Shown: positions 18,870 to 25,673 of the stretch, one piece after another
Layout: each line of letters starts with the position of its first letter
Position numbering within the stretch: the stretch's first letter is position 1
Source: Streptomyces ruber
Lineage (GTDB): Bacteria; Actinomycetota; Actinomycetes; Streptomycetales; Streptomycetaceae
Direction of reading: 5' to 3'
DNA: 64,000 bases
NCBI RefSeq assembly: GCF_014648075.1
Contig: NZ_BMQK01000001.1
Span: 806,001-870,000 of the forward strand
Translations under genes and position numbers: made by a program
The notes under the pieces: model-generated
The model's input: the letters and a program-made list of their open reading frames with translations, nothing else
Database searches by the model: none
What the model was told of the DNA's origin: nothing

Positions 18870-18976
18870 CGGTCGTGCGCGACCCGGCCGGGCTCCGCAC
18901 CGCCGCCAGCGTCAGGGTGGCCAGGGAGCGCTACCCCGTGTCGGGGCTCGCCGACTGGGTTCACGGAGGAAGTCCG
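18870..18976 (+). pseudogene. Possible 3' remnant of a lost gene
   Basis: One plus-strand frame gives D-P-A-G-L-R-T-A-A-S-V-R-V-A-R-E-R-Y-P-V then SGLADWVHGG before stopping at about 18976. This is the kind of C-terminal helix seen in glycosyltransferases and other proteins (residues like A-x-x-R-V-x-E-R-Y). No start or upstream body is present because the palindrome region precedes it. It may be the broken end of a gene cut when the adjacent island arrived. Support is weak; it may be chance. Confidence 0.2.
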
Positions 18977-19020
18977 GCATCGACCAATCGATAGAGCTGG
19001 GAGGGAAACATGGATGATTC

Positions 19021-20031
19021 TTACGGGTGGGCGAATCGATTCTTCTCTACCCGTTCAGGTTCTGACCACAACGCGTGGGGGTATCCCAACTGTGGCGCGC
19101 TCACCTCATCCAGCCATTCGAGCTGACGCGTTGGAATTTCCAGATCGCTGGCCGCGAGGTTCGACGTGAGCTGATCTACGCTCCTCGGTCCGACGATGGG
19201 AATCACCCCCTTCGACATTGACCACTTGATCGCTACCCGCTCCGGAGTCGTATCGAGGTCCCGGGCGACGCTCTCGACGGCATCCAGAATTCTCGCCTTG
19301 GCGGGGGCGTCCTCCTTGTGCAGGAACTGGCTGATCGAGCTCTGTGCGCGACCTGTCGCGCCCCGCCGGTACTTGCCCGTCAGAAGACCACCGCCGAGAG
19401 GCGAGAACCCGAGGACGCCCAGGCCAAAGGCTTCTGCCATCGGTACCAACTCCCGGTCGGCGCTACGCTCGACGAGACTGTACTCGACCTGGATCGCCAC
19501 GAGAGGGGCCCAGCCCTGCTGCTGCGCCAGGGTGGCTCCCGTCGCCACACGCCATGCGGGGAAATTGGAGAGACCGGCATACAGAATCTTACCGGCGCGC
19601 GTCAGGTCATCGAAGGCTCGCAATATCTCTTCGATGGGTGTGGATGCGTCGGCCACATGGGCCCAGAGCACGTCCACCCGGTCGGTGCCCAGCCGACGCA
19701 AGCTCTGCTCCAGAGACTGGATCATCGCTTTTCGGCTGTTCCCGGTCATTTGCAGGCCGCTGCTTGCCGAAGAACCCATGGTGTACTTCGTCGCCAGAAC
19801 TATGTCCTCGCGATCCGAGGAGATAATGTCTGAGAGGTACTCCTCAGCATCCCCCGACTGATAGTTAGAAGCGGTATCGATGAAGTTTCCTCCCGCTTCT
19901 CTGTAGGTGTCATACATCGCCTGAGCCTCGACCGCATGCGCCCCATGCCCCCAGCCCATGCCGAAATTACCTGTCCCCAGCGACAGTTCCGATACTCGAA
20001 GCCCCGATCTGCCGAGAAATCGATATCGCAT
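19021..20031 (-). CDS. Aldo/keto reductase
   Basis: 336 residues from the ATG at 20031 (MRYRFLGRSGLRVSELSLGT). The (beta/alpha)8 aldo/keto reductase motifs are clear: the catalytic Asp and Tyr in NFIDTASNYQSGDAE, Lys in LATKYTMG, His in LWAHVAD, and the NADPH-binding end VIPIVGPRS. These enzymes reduce aldehydes or ketones with NADPH; substrate unknown. Codon use is markedly less GC-rich than in neighbouring core genes, with many A/T third positions. It diverges from an AraC-type regulator 108 bases away, which probably controls it. The pair interrupts an otherwise conserved order (nudC to mycoredoxin), suggesting acquisition by transfer. Confidence 0.9.
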   Translation of the reverse strand: MRYRFLGRSGLRVSELSLGTGNFGMGWGHGAHAVEAQAMYDTYREAGGNFIDTASNYQSGDAEEYLSDIISSDREDIVLATKYTMGSSASSGLQMTGNSRKAMIQSLEQSLRRLGTDRVDVLWAHVADASTPIEEILRAFDDLTRAGKILYAGLSNFPAWRVATGATLAQQQGWAPLVAIQVEYSLVERSADRELVPMAEAFGLGVLGFSPLGGGLLTGKYRRGATGRAQSSISQFLHKEDAPAKARILDAVESVARDLDTTPERVAIKWSMSKGVIPIVGPRSVDQLTSNLAASDLEIPTRQLEWLDEVSAPQLGYPHALWSEPERVEKNRFAHP

Positions 20032-20079
20032 ACGTTTCTTCACTCCTCGCGTCGATCCGGCATGAGCAGGCTCCTCACA

Positions 20080-20132
20080 CCTGGCAGCTCCCGCCGCCAG
20101 GCACCCACCTTTCCCGTCGCTGAGCGTATAGT
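20080..20132 (+). promoter_or_regulatory. Divergent control region of the reductase/AraC pair
   Basis: The spacer holds an inverted repeat CCTGGC (20080-20085) / GCCAGG (20096-20101), a possible operator, and TATAGT at 20127-20132, a good -10 element for the AraC gene. Transcription would start about seven bases later, on or beside the GTG at 20140, so the AraC message may be leaderless. No convincing -35 was seen. Confidence 0.4.
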
Positions 20133-20139
20133 CCATAAC

Positions 20140-21120
20140 GTGAAGTCCAGTGATGTTTATCGATCGTCCAGCGCTGAGGTCACCCTCGATGCGCATGACC
20201 CCATCCGGGACGTCCTAGCACTGGCGCGACCCCAGACCGTCGCTCCCGTCCCGCTTCACGCGACGGCGCCGTGGGGAGCTCGGTTCTCCCCCTTTCCGCA
20301 CATCAAGCTCGGCGTGATAGTGGAAGGCGAGTGCTGGCTGTGCGTCGACGGACTGGAACCTATTCTCCTGAGCACGGGCGACTTCTATCTCCTCGGGAAC
20401 CCACCCCCTTATGGCCTCGGGAGCTCGATCGAGGCAGCCCGAGCTCGCGACTCGTACGGGCCGCTCCGCAAGGAAACTCCCGCGAGTAGATCCGAGATCA
20501 CTCAAGGCTCCGTCACGTATGCGTGCAGCGTCGACTTCGAGTTCCAAGGTTCCGATGCATCGACCCTGTTCTCATCGCTCCCCCCGGCCATGCTTGTCAA
20601 AGCAAACGATACTGACGGAAGGCTGCTCTGGAATATCGCGACCCTCCTCGTCCACGAGATTGAGACGCCAAAGGCGGGGCGGTCTCTTGTCCTAGAGCAT
20701 CTAGCCCAGATCCTTCTGGTGCACATGCTGAGGTCGCACGCCGGTTCGTCCCATGAGCCCCTGGGGTGGCTCGCGTCGGTCGTCGACGATGGGATCGGGG
20801 CGGCGTTACGGGCTATGCATGCTGAACCGCGCCGTCGCTGGACGCTCGAAGAGCTCGCTAAGCTTGCGATGATGTCGAGGTCAGCCTTCGCTGCGAACTT
20901 CAAAAATAGAGTGGGGAGACCTCCTCTGGATTACCTCATTGAGTGGCGAATGCAGCTAGCGCGTGCCGCACTGCGCACGGAGGACTCCCTCACGGCCATA
21001 GCAGGAGCCATCGGATACCAGTCCGAGAGTGCTTTCAGTACTGCTTTTCGGCGCGTTGTCGGGATGTCACCGCGAGAGTTCCGCGTCTCCCTGCATGCGC
21101 AGCCGAGGGGCCGTAGGTAA
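20140..21120 (+). CDS. AraC-family transcriptional regulator with cupin sensor domain
   Basis: 326 residues from the GTG at 20140. The frame is open further upstream, but that part overlaps the reductase gene. The N-terminal ~200 residues resemble the AraC-binding cupin domain (type 6), including HIKLGVIVEGECWLCVDG and STGDFYLLG. The C-terminal double helix-turn-helix (~230-320) ends with the family signature AGAIGYQSESAFSTAFRRVVG and MSPREFR. A TTA leucine codon at 20806-20808 makes translation dependent on the rare bldA tRNA in Streptomyces, tying it to development. Base composition is lower in GC than the core genes. It probably regulates the divergent aldo/keto reductase. Confidence 0.9.
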   Translation: MKSSDVYRSSSAEVTLDAHDPIRDVLALARPQTVAPVPLHATAPWGARFSPFPHIKLGVIVEGECWLCVDGLEPILLSTGDFYLLGNPPPYGLGSSIEAARARDSYGPLRKETPASRSEITQGSVTYACSVDFEFQGSDASTLFSSLPPAMLVKANDTDGRLLWNIATLLVHEIETPKAGRSLVLEHLAQILLVHMLRSHAGSSHEPLGWLASVVDDGIGAALRAMHAEPRRRWTLEELAKLAMMSRSAFAANFKNRVGRPPLDYLIEWRMQLARAALRTEDSLTAIAGAIGYQSESAFSTAFRRVVGMSPREFRVSLHAQPRGRR

Positions 21121-21164
21121 GATGCTTCTGTTTACTTCTGATCGTCGAACTCGATCTTTCATGA

Positions 21165-21190
21165 GGGCTCGTCAGCTTGTCGACGGGCCC
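21165..21190 (+). terminator. Hairpin terminator of the AraC gene
   Basis: GGGCTCGTC pairs with GACGGGCCC (one G-T pair) around an 8-base loop and is followed by TTTGTGTG, as in an intrinsic terminator. It lies 45 bases past the AraC stop. Confidence 0.6.
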
Positions 21191-21195
21191 TTTGT

Positions 21196-21420
21196 GTGTG
21201 CGGTGGGTGTTGGTGCGGCAACCGGCTGACAACTCAAAGCCTGCCCGGAGCGTCGACCAACCCGGACAGTCCTCTGTCGCTTGATCTGATGGCCGGCAAG
21301 TGGGTCGGGTTCGGAAAGGACTTCGGCGTGAACACGGGACCGTGGGAGCTGCGCTGCGCCTGCTGGACCGATTCCACGGGTCGGGCGAGTATCGAGAGGT
21401 ACTCGGCTCCACCGGAGTGA
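21196..21420 (+). CDS. Small unknown open frame, possibly a gene fragment
   Basis: Up to 74 codons. The first ~10 (C-G-G-C-W-C-G-N-R) look non-coding. From about 21226 the frame reads like real protein: LTTQSLPGASTNPDSPLSLD, then LMAGKWVGFGKDFGVNTGPW. Its only clean start there would be a CTG, so it may be a fragment or an unusual start. I do not recognise the family. It sits between the AraC terminator and the mycoredoxin terminator, in the right flank of the reductase/AraC island. The rest of 21121-21529 holds only two hairpins. Confidence 0.3.
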   Translation: MCGGCWCGNRLTTQSLPGASTNPDSPLSLDLMAGKWVGFGKDFGVNTGPWELRCACWTDSTGRASIERYSAPPE

Positions 21421-21468
21421 GGGAGTGCGGGCATCCCCGGGCGGTCCACCTTGGCGGGGCCAGCAGAA

Positions 21469-21501
21469 GACCCCCGTCTGTCTCTTCGTCGGACGGGGGT
21501 C
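21469..21501 (-). terminator. Hairpin terminator of the mycoredoxin gene
   Basis: GACCCCCGTC and GACGGGGGTC form a perfect 10-bp stem with a 13-base loop, 28 bases past the mycoredoxin stop. On the minus strand it is followed by TTCTGCT. Confidence 0.65.
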
Positions 21502-21529
21502 ACTCTGTGTGTAAGGGGGAGCCGGATCG

Positions 21530-21787
21530 TCAGACGCCGAGCGCCTGCTTCACCTGCGCAAGACTCGGGTTCGTCATCACGACCTCGGAGCCACCATCGG
21601 CGGGAACCACCTGAACGGTCGGAACCGTCTGGTTCCCGCCGTTCGCCTTCTCCACGAACGCCGCGGACTCCGGGTCCTGCTCGATGTTGATCTCGGTGTA
21701 CGCGATGCCCTCGCGGTCGAGCTGGCCCTTCAGTCGACGGCAGTAGCCGCACCACGTGGTGCTGTACATCGTCACAGTGCCCGGCAT
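21530..21787 (-). CDS. mrx1: Mycoredoxin (glutaredoxin-like thiol-disulfide oxidoreductase)
   Basis: 85 residues from the ATG at 21787 (MPGTVTMYSTTWCGYCRRLK), with GGAGC nine bases upstream. The active site is W-C-G-Y-C at residues 12-16, and the substrate-binding cis-proline lies in QTVPTV, as in glutaredoxins. Actinobacterial members reduce mixed disulfides between proteins and mycothiol, using mycothiol as electron donor. The gene faces away from uvrD2 and has a sigma-R type promoter, which fits a role in thiol stress. The minus-strand frame is open much further upstream, but that part overlaps uvrD2 and lacks the fold. Confidence 0.93.
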   Translation of the reverse strand: MPGTVTMYSTTWCGYCRRLKGQLDREGIAYTEINIEQDPESAAFVEKANGGNQTVPTVQVVPADGGSEVVMTNPSLAQVKQALGV

Positions 21788-21832
21788 GTCCAGGTGCTCC
21801 TTCGGCTCGAATGCGTCGTGGCTGTGAAAGGG

Positions 21833-21859
21833 AACGTACGCGAGCGGGCCGCCATTCCC
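21833..21859 (-). promoter_or_regulatory. Sigma-R type promoter of mycoredoxin
   Basis: On the minus strand GGGAAT (21859-21854) and GTT (21835-21833) are separated by 18 bases, matching the SigR consensus. The expected start of transcription is near 21826, giving a leader of about 40 bases to the ATG at 21787. Confidence 0.75.
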
Positions 21860-21972
21860 GCACGCCACCCTGCCCGCCGCGCGCGGGAACGCCTCCCGCA
21901 TTAGTACGACCGCGAGACCCTGCCTGTGGACAACGTGCGCGTCCGCCTCCGGCGACCTGGCAGCATGGCGGG

Positions 21973-24174
21973 GTGACAGCAGCAACGCACTCCACCCTGT
22001 TCCCGCAGGTTCCGGACACGCCCGACGCGGTGCTCGAGGGGCTCGACCCCGAGCAGCGCGAAGTGGCGACCGCCCTGCACGGTCCGGTGTGCGTGCTGGC
22101 CGGAGCCGGCACGGGCAAGACACGGGCGATCACCCACCGCATCGCCTACGGAGTGCGCGCCGGGATACTGCAGCCGTCCAGCGTCCTGGCCGTCACCTTC
22201 ACCAACCGCGCCGCCGGAGAGATGCGCGGCCGGCTGCGCCAGCTCGGCGCCTCGGGCGTGCAGGCCCGTACGTTCCACTCCGCCGCGCTCCGCCAGCTCC
22301 AGTACTTCTGGCCCCGAGCCGTCGGCGGCCCCATGCCGAGGATCGTCGACCGCAAGATCCAGATTGTCGCGGACGCCGCCGCGGCCTGCCGCATACGTCT
22401 CGATCGCAACGAGCTGCGGGACGTCACGGCAGAGATCGAGTGGTCCAAGGTCACGCAGACCGTCCCCGGCGACTACGCGGCGGTGGCCGCCGAGCGCGGC
22501 CGCGACGCCCCCCGGGACCCGGCCGAGATCGCCAAGCTCTACGCCGCGTACGAGGACCTCAAGCGCGACCGCGCCCTCATCGACTTCGAGGACGTCCTGC
22601 TGCTCACCGTGGGTATCCTCCAGGACCGGCGGGACGTGGCGGAGCAGGTGCGCGCCCAGTACCGGCACTTCGTCGTCGACGAGTACCAGGACGTCAGCCC
22701 GCTGCAGCAACGCCTGCTCGAACTGTGGCTCGGCGAGCGGGACGACCTGTGCGTCGTCGGCGACGCCAGCCAGACCATCTACTCGTTCACCGGTGCAACT
22801 CCGGACCACCTGCTCGACTTCCGCACCCGCCACCCCGGAGCCACGGTCGTCAAGCTCGTCCGTGACTACCGCTCCACCCCCCAGGTCGTCCGCCTCGCCA
22901 ACGGCCTGCTGGCCCAGGCCCGCGGCCGTGCCGCCCAGCACCGGCTGGAGCTGGTCTCCCAGCGCGCCCCCGGGCCCGAGCCCGTCCACACCGAGTACGG
23001 GGACGAGCCCGCCGAGGCCGAGGGGGCGGCGAGCCGTATCCGTGACCTCATCGCCTCCGGTGTCCCCGCGAGCGAGATCGCCGTCCTGTTCCGTACGAAC
23101 TCCCAGTCGGAGATCTACGAGCAGGCCCTCGCCGACGCCGGGGTGCCCTATCAGCTGCGCGGTGCCGAGCGCTTCTTCGACCGTCCCGAGGTGCGCAAGG
23201 CGAGCGCCGCCCTGCGCGCGGCGGCCCGCTTCGGGGCCAACGACACGCTGCTGGACGACACCGTCGACCTGCCCTCGCAGGTGCGTGCCGTGCTGTCGGG
23301 CGAGGGCTGGACCAGCGAGCCGCCGGCGGGCTCCGGTGCGGTCAGGGAGCGCTGGGAGTCGCTGGCCGCGCTGGTGAACCTCGCGCAGGACTGCGCCGCC
23401 ACCAGCCCCGGTGCCACCCTCGGTGACCTGGTCGCGGAGCTCGACGAGCGGGCGAACGCCCAGCACGCCCCGACCGTCCAGGGCGTCACACTGGCCTCGC
23501 TGCACTCCGCCAAGGGGCTCGAGTGGGACGTCGTCTTCCTGGTCGGTGTCGCCGAGGGCATGATGCCGATCACGTACGCCAGGACCGACGAGCAGATAGA
23601 GGAGGAGCGCCGCCTGCTGTACGTGGGCGTCACCCGGGCACGGGAGCGCCTCCACGTCTCCTGGGCCGTGTCCCGCTCGCCCGGCGGCCGGCCGAACCGC
23701 CGCCCCAGCCGTTTCCTCGACGGCCTGCGTCCCGGATCGTCCGCCGTCGCGGCCCGGAGCGGCGCGGGCGGAGCCGGAGGCATCGAGCGGAGCCTCACCG
23801 GCGGCAGCGCCACCGTCCCGGCCCCCCGGCGCACCAGCCGCACCCCGGCGCGCTGCCGGGTCTGCGGCCGCTCCCTGCGGGACGCCGGCGAGATGAAGCT
23901 GATGCGCTGCGAGGACTGCCCTTCCGACATGGACGAGGGCCTCTACGAGCGGCTGCGCGAGTGGCGCCGGATACAGGCCCGGAGCAGCGGCCAGCCGGAC
24001 TTCTGCGTCTTCACCGACCGCACACTAATGGCCATCGCGGAAGCGGGGCCGAGCACTCCGGTTGAGCTCGCGCGCATCCCCGGCGTCATCTCCCGCAAGC
24101 TGCAGCGCTACGGCGCCGACGTTCTCGCCATCTGTGCAGGTCAAGAGGTTGCGGAAGAGGACCCGGACGACTGA
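21973..24174 (+). CDS. uvrD2: ATP-dependent DNA helicase UvrD2
   Basis: 733 residues from the GTG at 21973. Superfamily 1A helicase motifs: Walker A GAGTGKTRAI, VVDEYQDVSPLQQ (II), GDASQTIYSFTGA (III), DYRSTPQV (IV), LHSAKGLEWD (V) and VGVTRARERL (VI). After the motor comes a four-cysteine zinc-type element (CRVCGRSLR ... MRCEDCP), then a C-terminal HRDC-like domain (FCVFTDRTLMAIAEA ... IPGVISRKLQRYG). This motor-tetracysteine-HRDC order is that of mycobacterial UvrD2. The role is DNA unwinding in repair or replication restart. It is divergent from mycoredoxin and lies upstream of the wblC leader, as in mycobacteria. Confidence 0.92.
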   Translation: MTAATHSTLFPQVPDTPDAVLEGLDPEQREVATALHGPVCVLAGAGTGKTRAITHRIAYGVRAGILQPSSVLAVTFTNRAAGEMRGRLRQLGASGVQARTFHSAALRQLQYFWPRAVGGPMPRIVDRKIQIVADAAAACRIRLDRNELRDVTAEIEWSKVTQTVPGDYAAVAAERGRDAPRDPAEIAKLYAAYEDLKRDRALIDFEDVLLLTVGILQDRRDVAEQVRAQYRHFVVDEYQDVSPLQQRLLELWLGERDDLCVVGDASQTIYSFTGATPDHLLDFRTRHPGATVVKLVRDYRSTPQVVRLANGLLAQARGRAAQHRLELVSQRAPGPEPVHTEYGDEPAEAEGAASRIRDLIASGVPASEIAVLFRTNSQSEIYEQALADAGVPYQLRGAERFFDRPEVRKASAALRAAARFGANDTLLDDTVDLPSQVRAVLSGEGWTSEPPAGSGAVRERWESLAALVNLAQDCAATSPGATLGDLVAELDERANAQHAPTVQGVTLASLHSAKGLEWDVVFLVGVAEGMMPITYARTDEQIEEERRLLYVGVTRARERLHVSWAVSRSPGGRPNRRPSRFLDGLRPGSSAVAARSGAGGAGGIERSLTGGSATVPAPRRTSRTPARCRVCGRSLRDAGEMKLMRCEDCPSDMDEGLYERLREWRRIQARSSGQPDFCVFTDRTLMAIAEAGPSTPVELARIPGVISRKLQRYGADVLAICAGQEVAEEDPDD

Positions 24175-24187
24175 TGCGAACTCGTCG

Positions 24188-24227
24188 AAAAAATAGTTTG
24201 CGCGCGCCCCAACAATCCCCATAGGTT
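24188..24227 (+). promoter_or_regulatory. Predicted WblC-type promoter of the wblC leader
   Basis: An AT block, AAAAAATAG (24188-24196), lies directly before TTGCGC (-35, 24198-24203), which is 18 bases from TAGGTT (-10, 24222-24227). AT-rich DNA just upstream of the -35 is the feature recognised by WhiB7/WblC bound to the principal sigma factor, so positive autoregulation is likely. The AT block stands out strongly from its surroundings. Confidence 0.6.
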
Positions 24228-24244
24228 CTGAGGCACGAAAGCAG

Positions 24245-24260
24245 CGGCCTTCTCGGAGGC
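24245..24260 (+). promoter_or_regulatory. Small hairpin in the wblC 5' leader
   Basis: GGCCT, six-base loop, AGGCC: a 5-bp stem near the expected transcript start. It may belong to the leader's folding, but is weak alone. Confidence 0.3.
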
Positions 24261-24338
24261 CCTGATTCCGTGATGTACTGCATATCCGTCGGGTCGGCTC
24301 ACGCCGATCCCCCTAGACGCCGAGAGGAGGCGAGTTCA

Positions 24339-24662
24339 GTGATCAGCATCGAGACCAGCACCATCAGCAGCTTCAAAATGACCGATCGCTCGGCCGTCTC
24401 CCTGTGCATGCTCGGCGCCTCGATCCAGGGCACCGGTCTGTCCGGCATCCGTGCCGTTCGTCCGGAGTCCTTCCTGTCTCTCGCGGATCTCCCTGTCCGG
24501 GAGCGCAATGAGCGACCGACCAAGGCACTGGAAGCAGCAGTAGTGGCACAGGCGCAGGCCTATGCCTTTGCGGCGGCCGCCGGTGCCGGATCCCAGAAGC
24601 AGACGCAGCACCACACGATGTGGGCCTTCCGTGGGCCTGAACCCTGGAGTGATCCAGCCTGA
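24339..24662 (+). CDS. Upstream open reading frame in the wblC leader
   Basis: 107 codons from the GTG at 24339, which has a strong ribosome site GAGAGGAGG seven bases upstream. The protein begins MISIETSTISSFKMTDRSAV and has no recognised domain; an Ala/Gln-rich stretch and KQTQHHTMW lie near the end. It stops 23 bases before a perfect terminator hairpin. In Streptomyces and mycobacteria, wblC/whiB7 is induced by translation-blocking antibiotics through ribosome-mediated attenuation over such an upstream frame. The arrangement here fits that mechanism. Whether the peptide has any function of its own is unknown. Confidence 0.7.
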   Translation: MISIETSTISSFKMTDRSAVSLCMLGASIQGTGLSGIRAVRPESFLSLADLPVRERNERPTKALEAAVVAQAQAYAFAAAAGAGSQKQTQHHTMWAFRGPEPWSDPA

Positions 24663-24685
24663 TCGGCGATCAGGCCGGCGCCTTC

Positions 24686-24727
24686 AGGGCCGCGGAACCC
24701 CACCCGGGATCCGCGGCCCTTCTGTTT
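24686..24727 (+). terminator. Intrinsic attenuator between leader ORF and wblC
   Basis: AGGGCCGCGGA (24686-24696) and TCCGCGGCCCT (24710-24720) form a perfect 11-bp stem with a 13-base loop, followed by TCTGTTTGT. It is 111 bases before the wblC start and can stop transcription unless ribosome behaviour on the leader ORF prevents folding. Confidence 0.8.
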
Positions 24728-24837
24728 GTCCCCGACCGGGGACGGCAGAGCGAGGGGCCTCGGGGACGAGACAAGTGCCCCGGCACCAGCCGCCACCCGG
24801 CCGACCGGCCGGAACGACCAGACGAGGAAGACGAACC

Positions 24838-25203
24838 GTGCAACTCGAAGCGCACGCCCCGTCCGCACCGCCTTTCCAGACACTCCCCCCGCCCGGCCCC
24901 ACGGAGGACTCCTTGACCCCGCTCACCGCACTCACCGCGCTCGATGACGCCATCGAGAACCTGGGCGTGCCCGTCCCCTGCCGTTCCTACGACCCGGAGG
25001 TCTTCTTCGCCGAGTCGCCGGCCGACGTCGAGTACGCCAAGTCCCTCTGCCGCACCTGCCCGCTGATCGAGGCATGCCTCGCCGGCGCCAAGGAGCGGCG
25101 TGAGCCCTGGGGCGTCTGGGGTGGAGAGCTGTTCGTCCAGGGTGTCGTCGTGGCCCGCAAGCGGCCGCGTGGCCGCCCGCGCAAGAACCCGGTCACGGCA
25201 TGA
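24838..25203 (+). CDS. wblC: WhiB-family antibiotic-response regulator WblC (WhiB7 type)
   Basis: 121 residues from the GTG at 24838, with GAGGAAG eight bases upstream. The iron-sulfur cluster ligands are C in VPCRSYD, the CRTC pair and C in IEACLAG. The WhiB turn GVWGGEL follows, and the C terminus carries the AT-hook RGRPRKN that distinguishes WhiB7/WblC from other WhiB proteins. It binds sigma factor region 4 and AT-rich DNA to switch on intrinsic resistance genes during ribosome stress. The leader ORF, attenuator and AT-block promoter upstream all fit this identity, as does its position after uvrD2. Confidence 0.95.
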   Translation: MQLEAHAPSAPPFQTLPPPGPTEDSLTPLTALTALDDAIENLGVPVPCRSYDPEVFFAESPADVEYAKSLCRTCPLIEACLAGAKERREPWGVWGGELFVQGVVVARKRPRGRPRKNPVTA

Positions 25204-25523
25204 ACACCGCAGGCACGATCGATCATCCCGTCACACACGACCCCAGTAAGCAGGCCCCGATGAAGCCGTCCGCCAGTGAGCCCGTGGGCTCCGCGAACCC
25301 AGACGTCACTACCACCGGCGCACACGACTCGCGCCAGAACAGGACCCGTGAGATGCAACTCATCCCAGAAGCCCTGGCCCGTGCGCATATGCAGGACCGT
25401 CTGCGGGCGGCCGAGCAGGAGCGCACGGCGGTCCGCCTGGTGGCGGCCCGGCGCATGCAGCGCCGCGCCGAGCGCGCCTCGATGCGGGCGCGGCGCGCGC
25501 TCGCCATGGCCGTCATGCACTAG
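25200..25523 (+). CDS. Small hypothetical protein coupled to wblC
   Basis: 107 residues. Its ATG overlaps the wblC stop (ATGA), so the two are translationally coupled and probably co-regulated. The first half is polar and likely disordered. The second half (from MQLIPEALARAHMQDRLRAA) is a long basic, Arg/Ala-rich amphipathic helix that could contact nucleic acid or ribosomes. I recognise no family. The coupling to an antibiotic-response regulator makes a role in translation stress possible, but this is inference. Confidence 0.75.
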   Translation: MNTAGTIDHPVTHDPSKQAPMKPSASEPVGSANPDVTTTGAHDSRQNRTREMQLIPEALARAHMQDRLRAAEQERTAVRLVAARRMQRRAERASMRARRALAMAVMH

Positions 25524-25559
25524 CGCACGCCGCCGAGCGGATGACCGCGCAGAGCGCAT

Positions 25560-25591
25560 CAGGGGGTCGGTCCGTCGGGGCCGGCCCCCTG
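25560..25591. terminator. Bidirectional hairpin between the wblC operon and the ABC1 kinase gene
   Basis: CAGGGGGTCGG pairs with CCGGCCCCCTG (one G-T pair) around a 10-base loop, between two convergent genes. Confidence 0.6.
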
Positions 25592-25673
25592 CCGGTGGTG
25601 CGGTCGAGGGGAATCGGGTGTGTCGGAGAGCCCGAATGCCCTCAGCACGCCGCCCGGGTGGACGGCGACGGGC

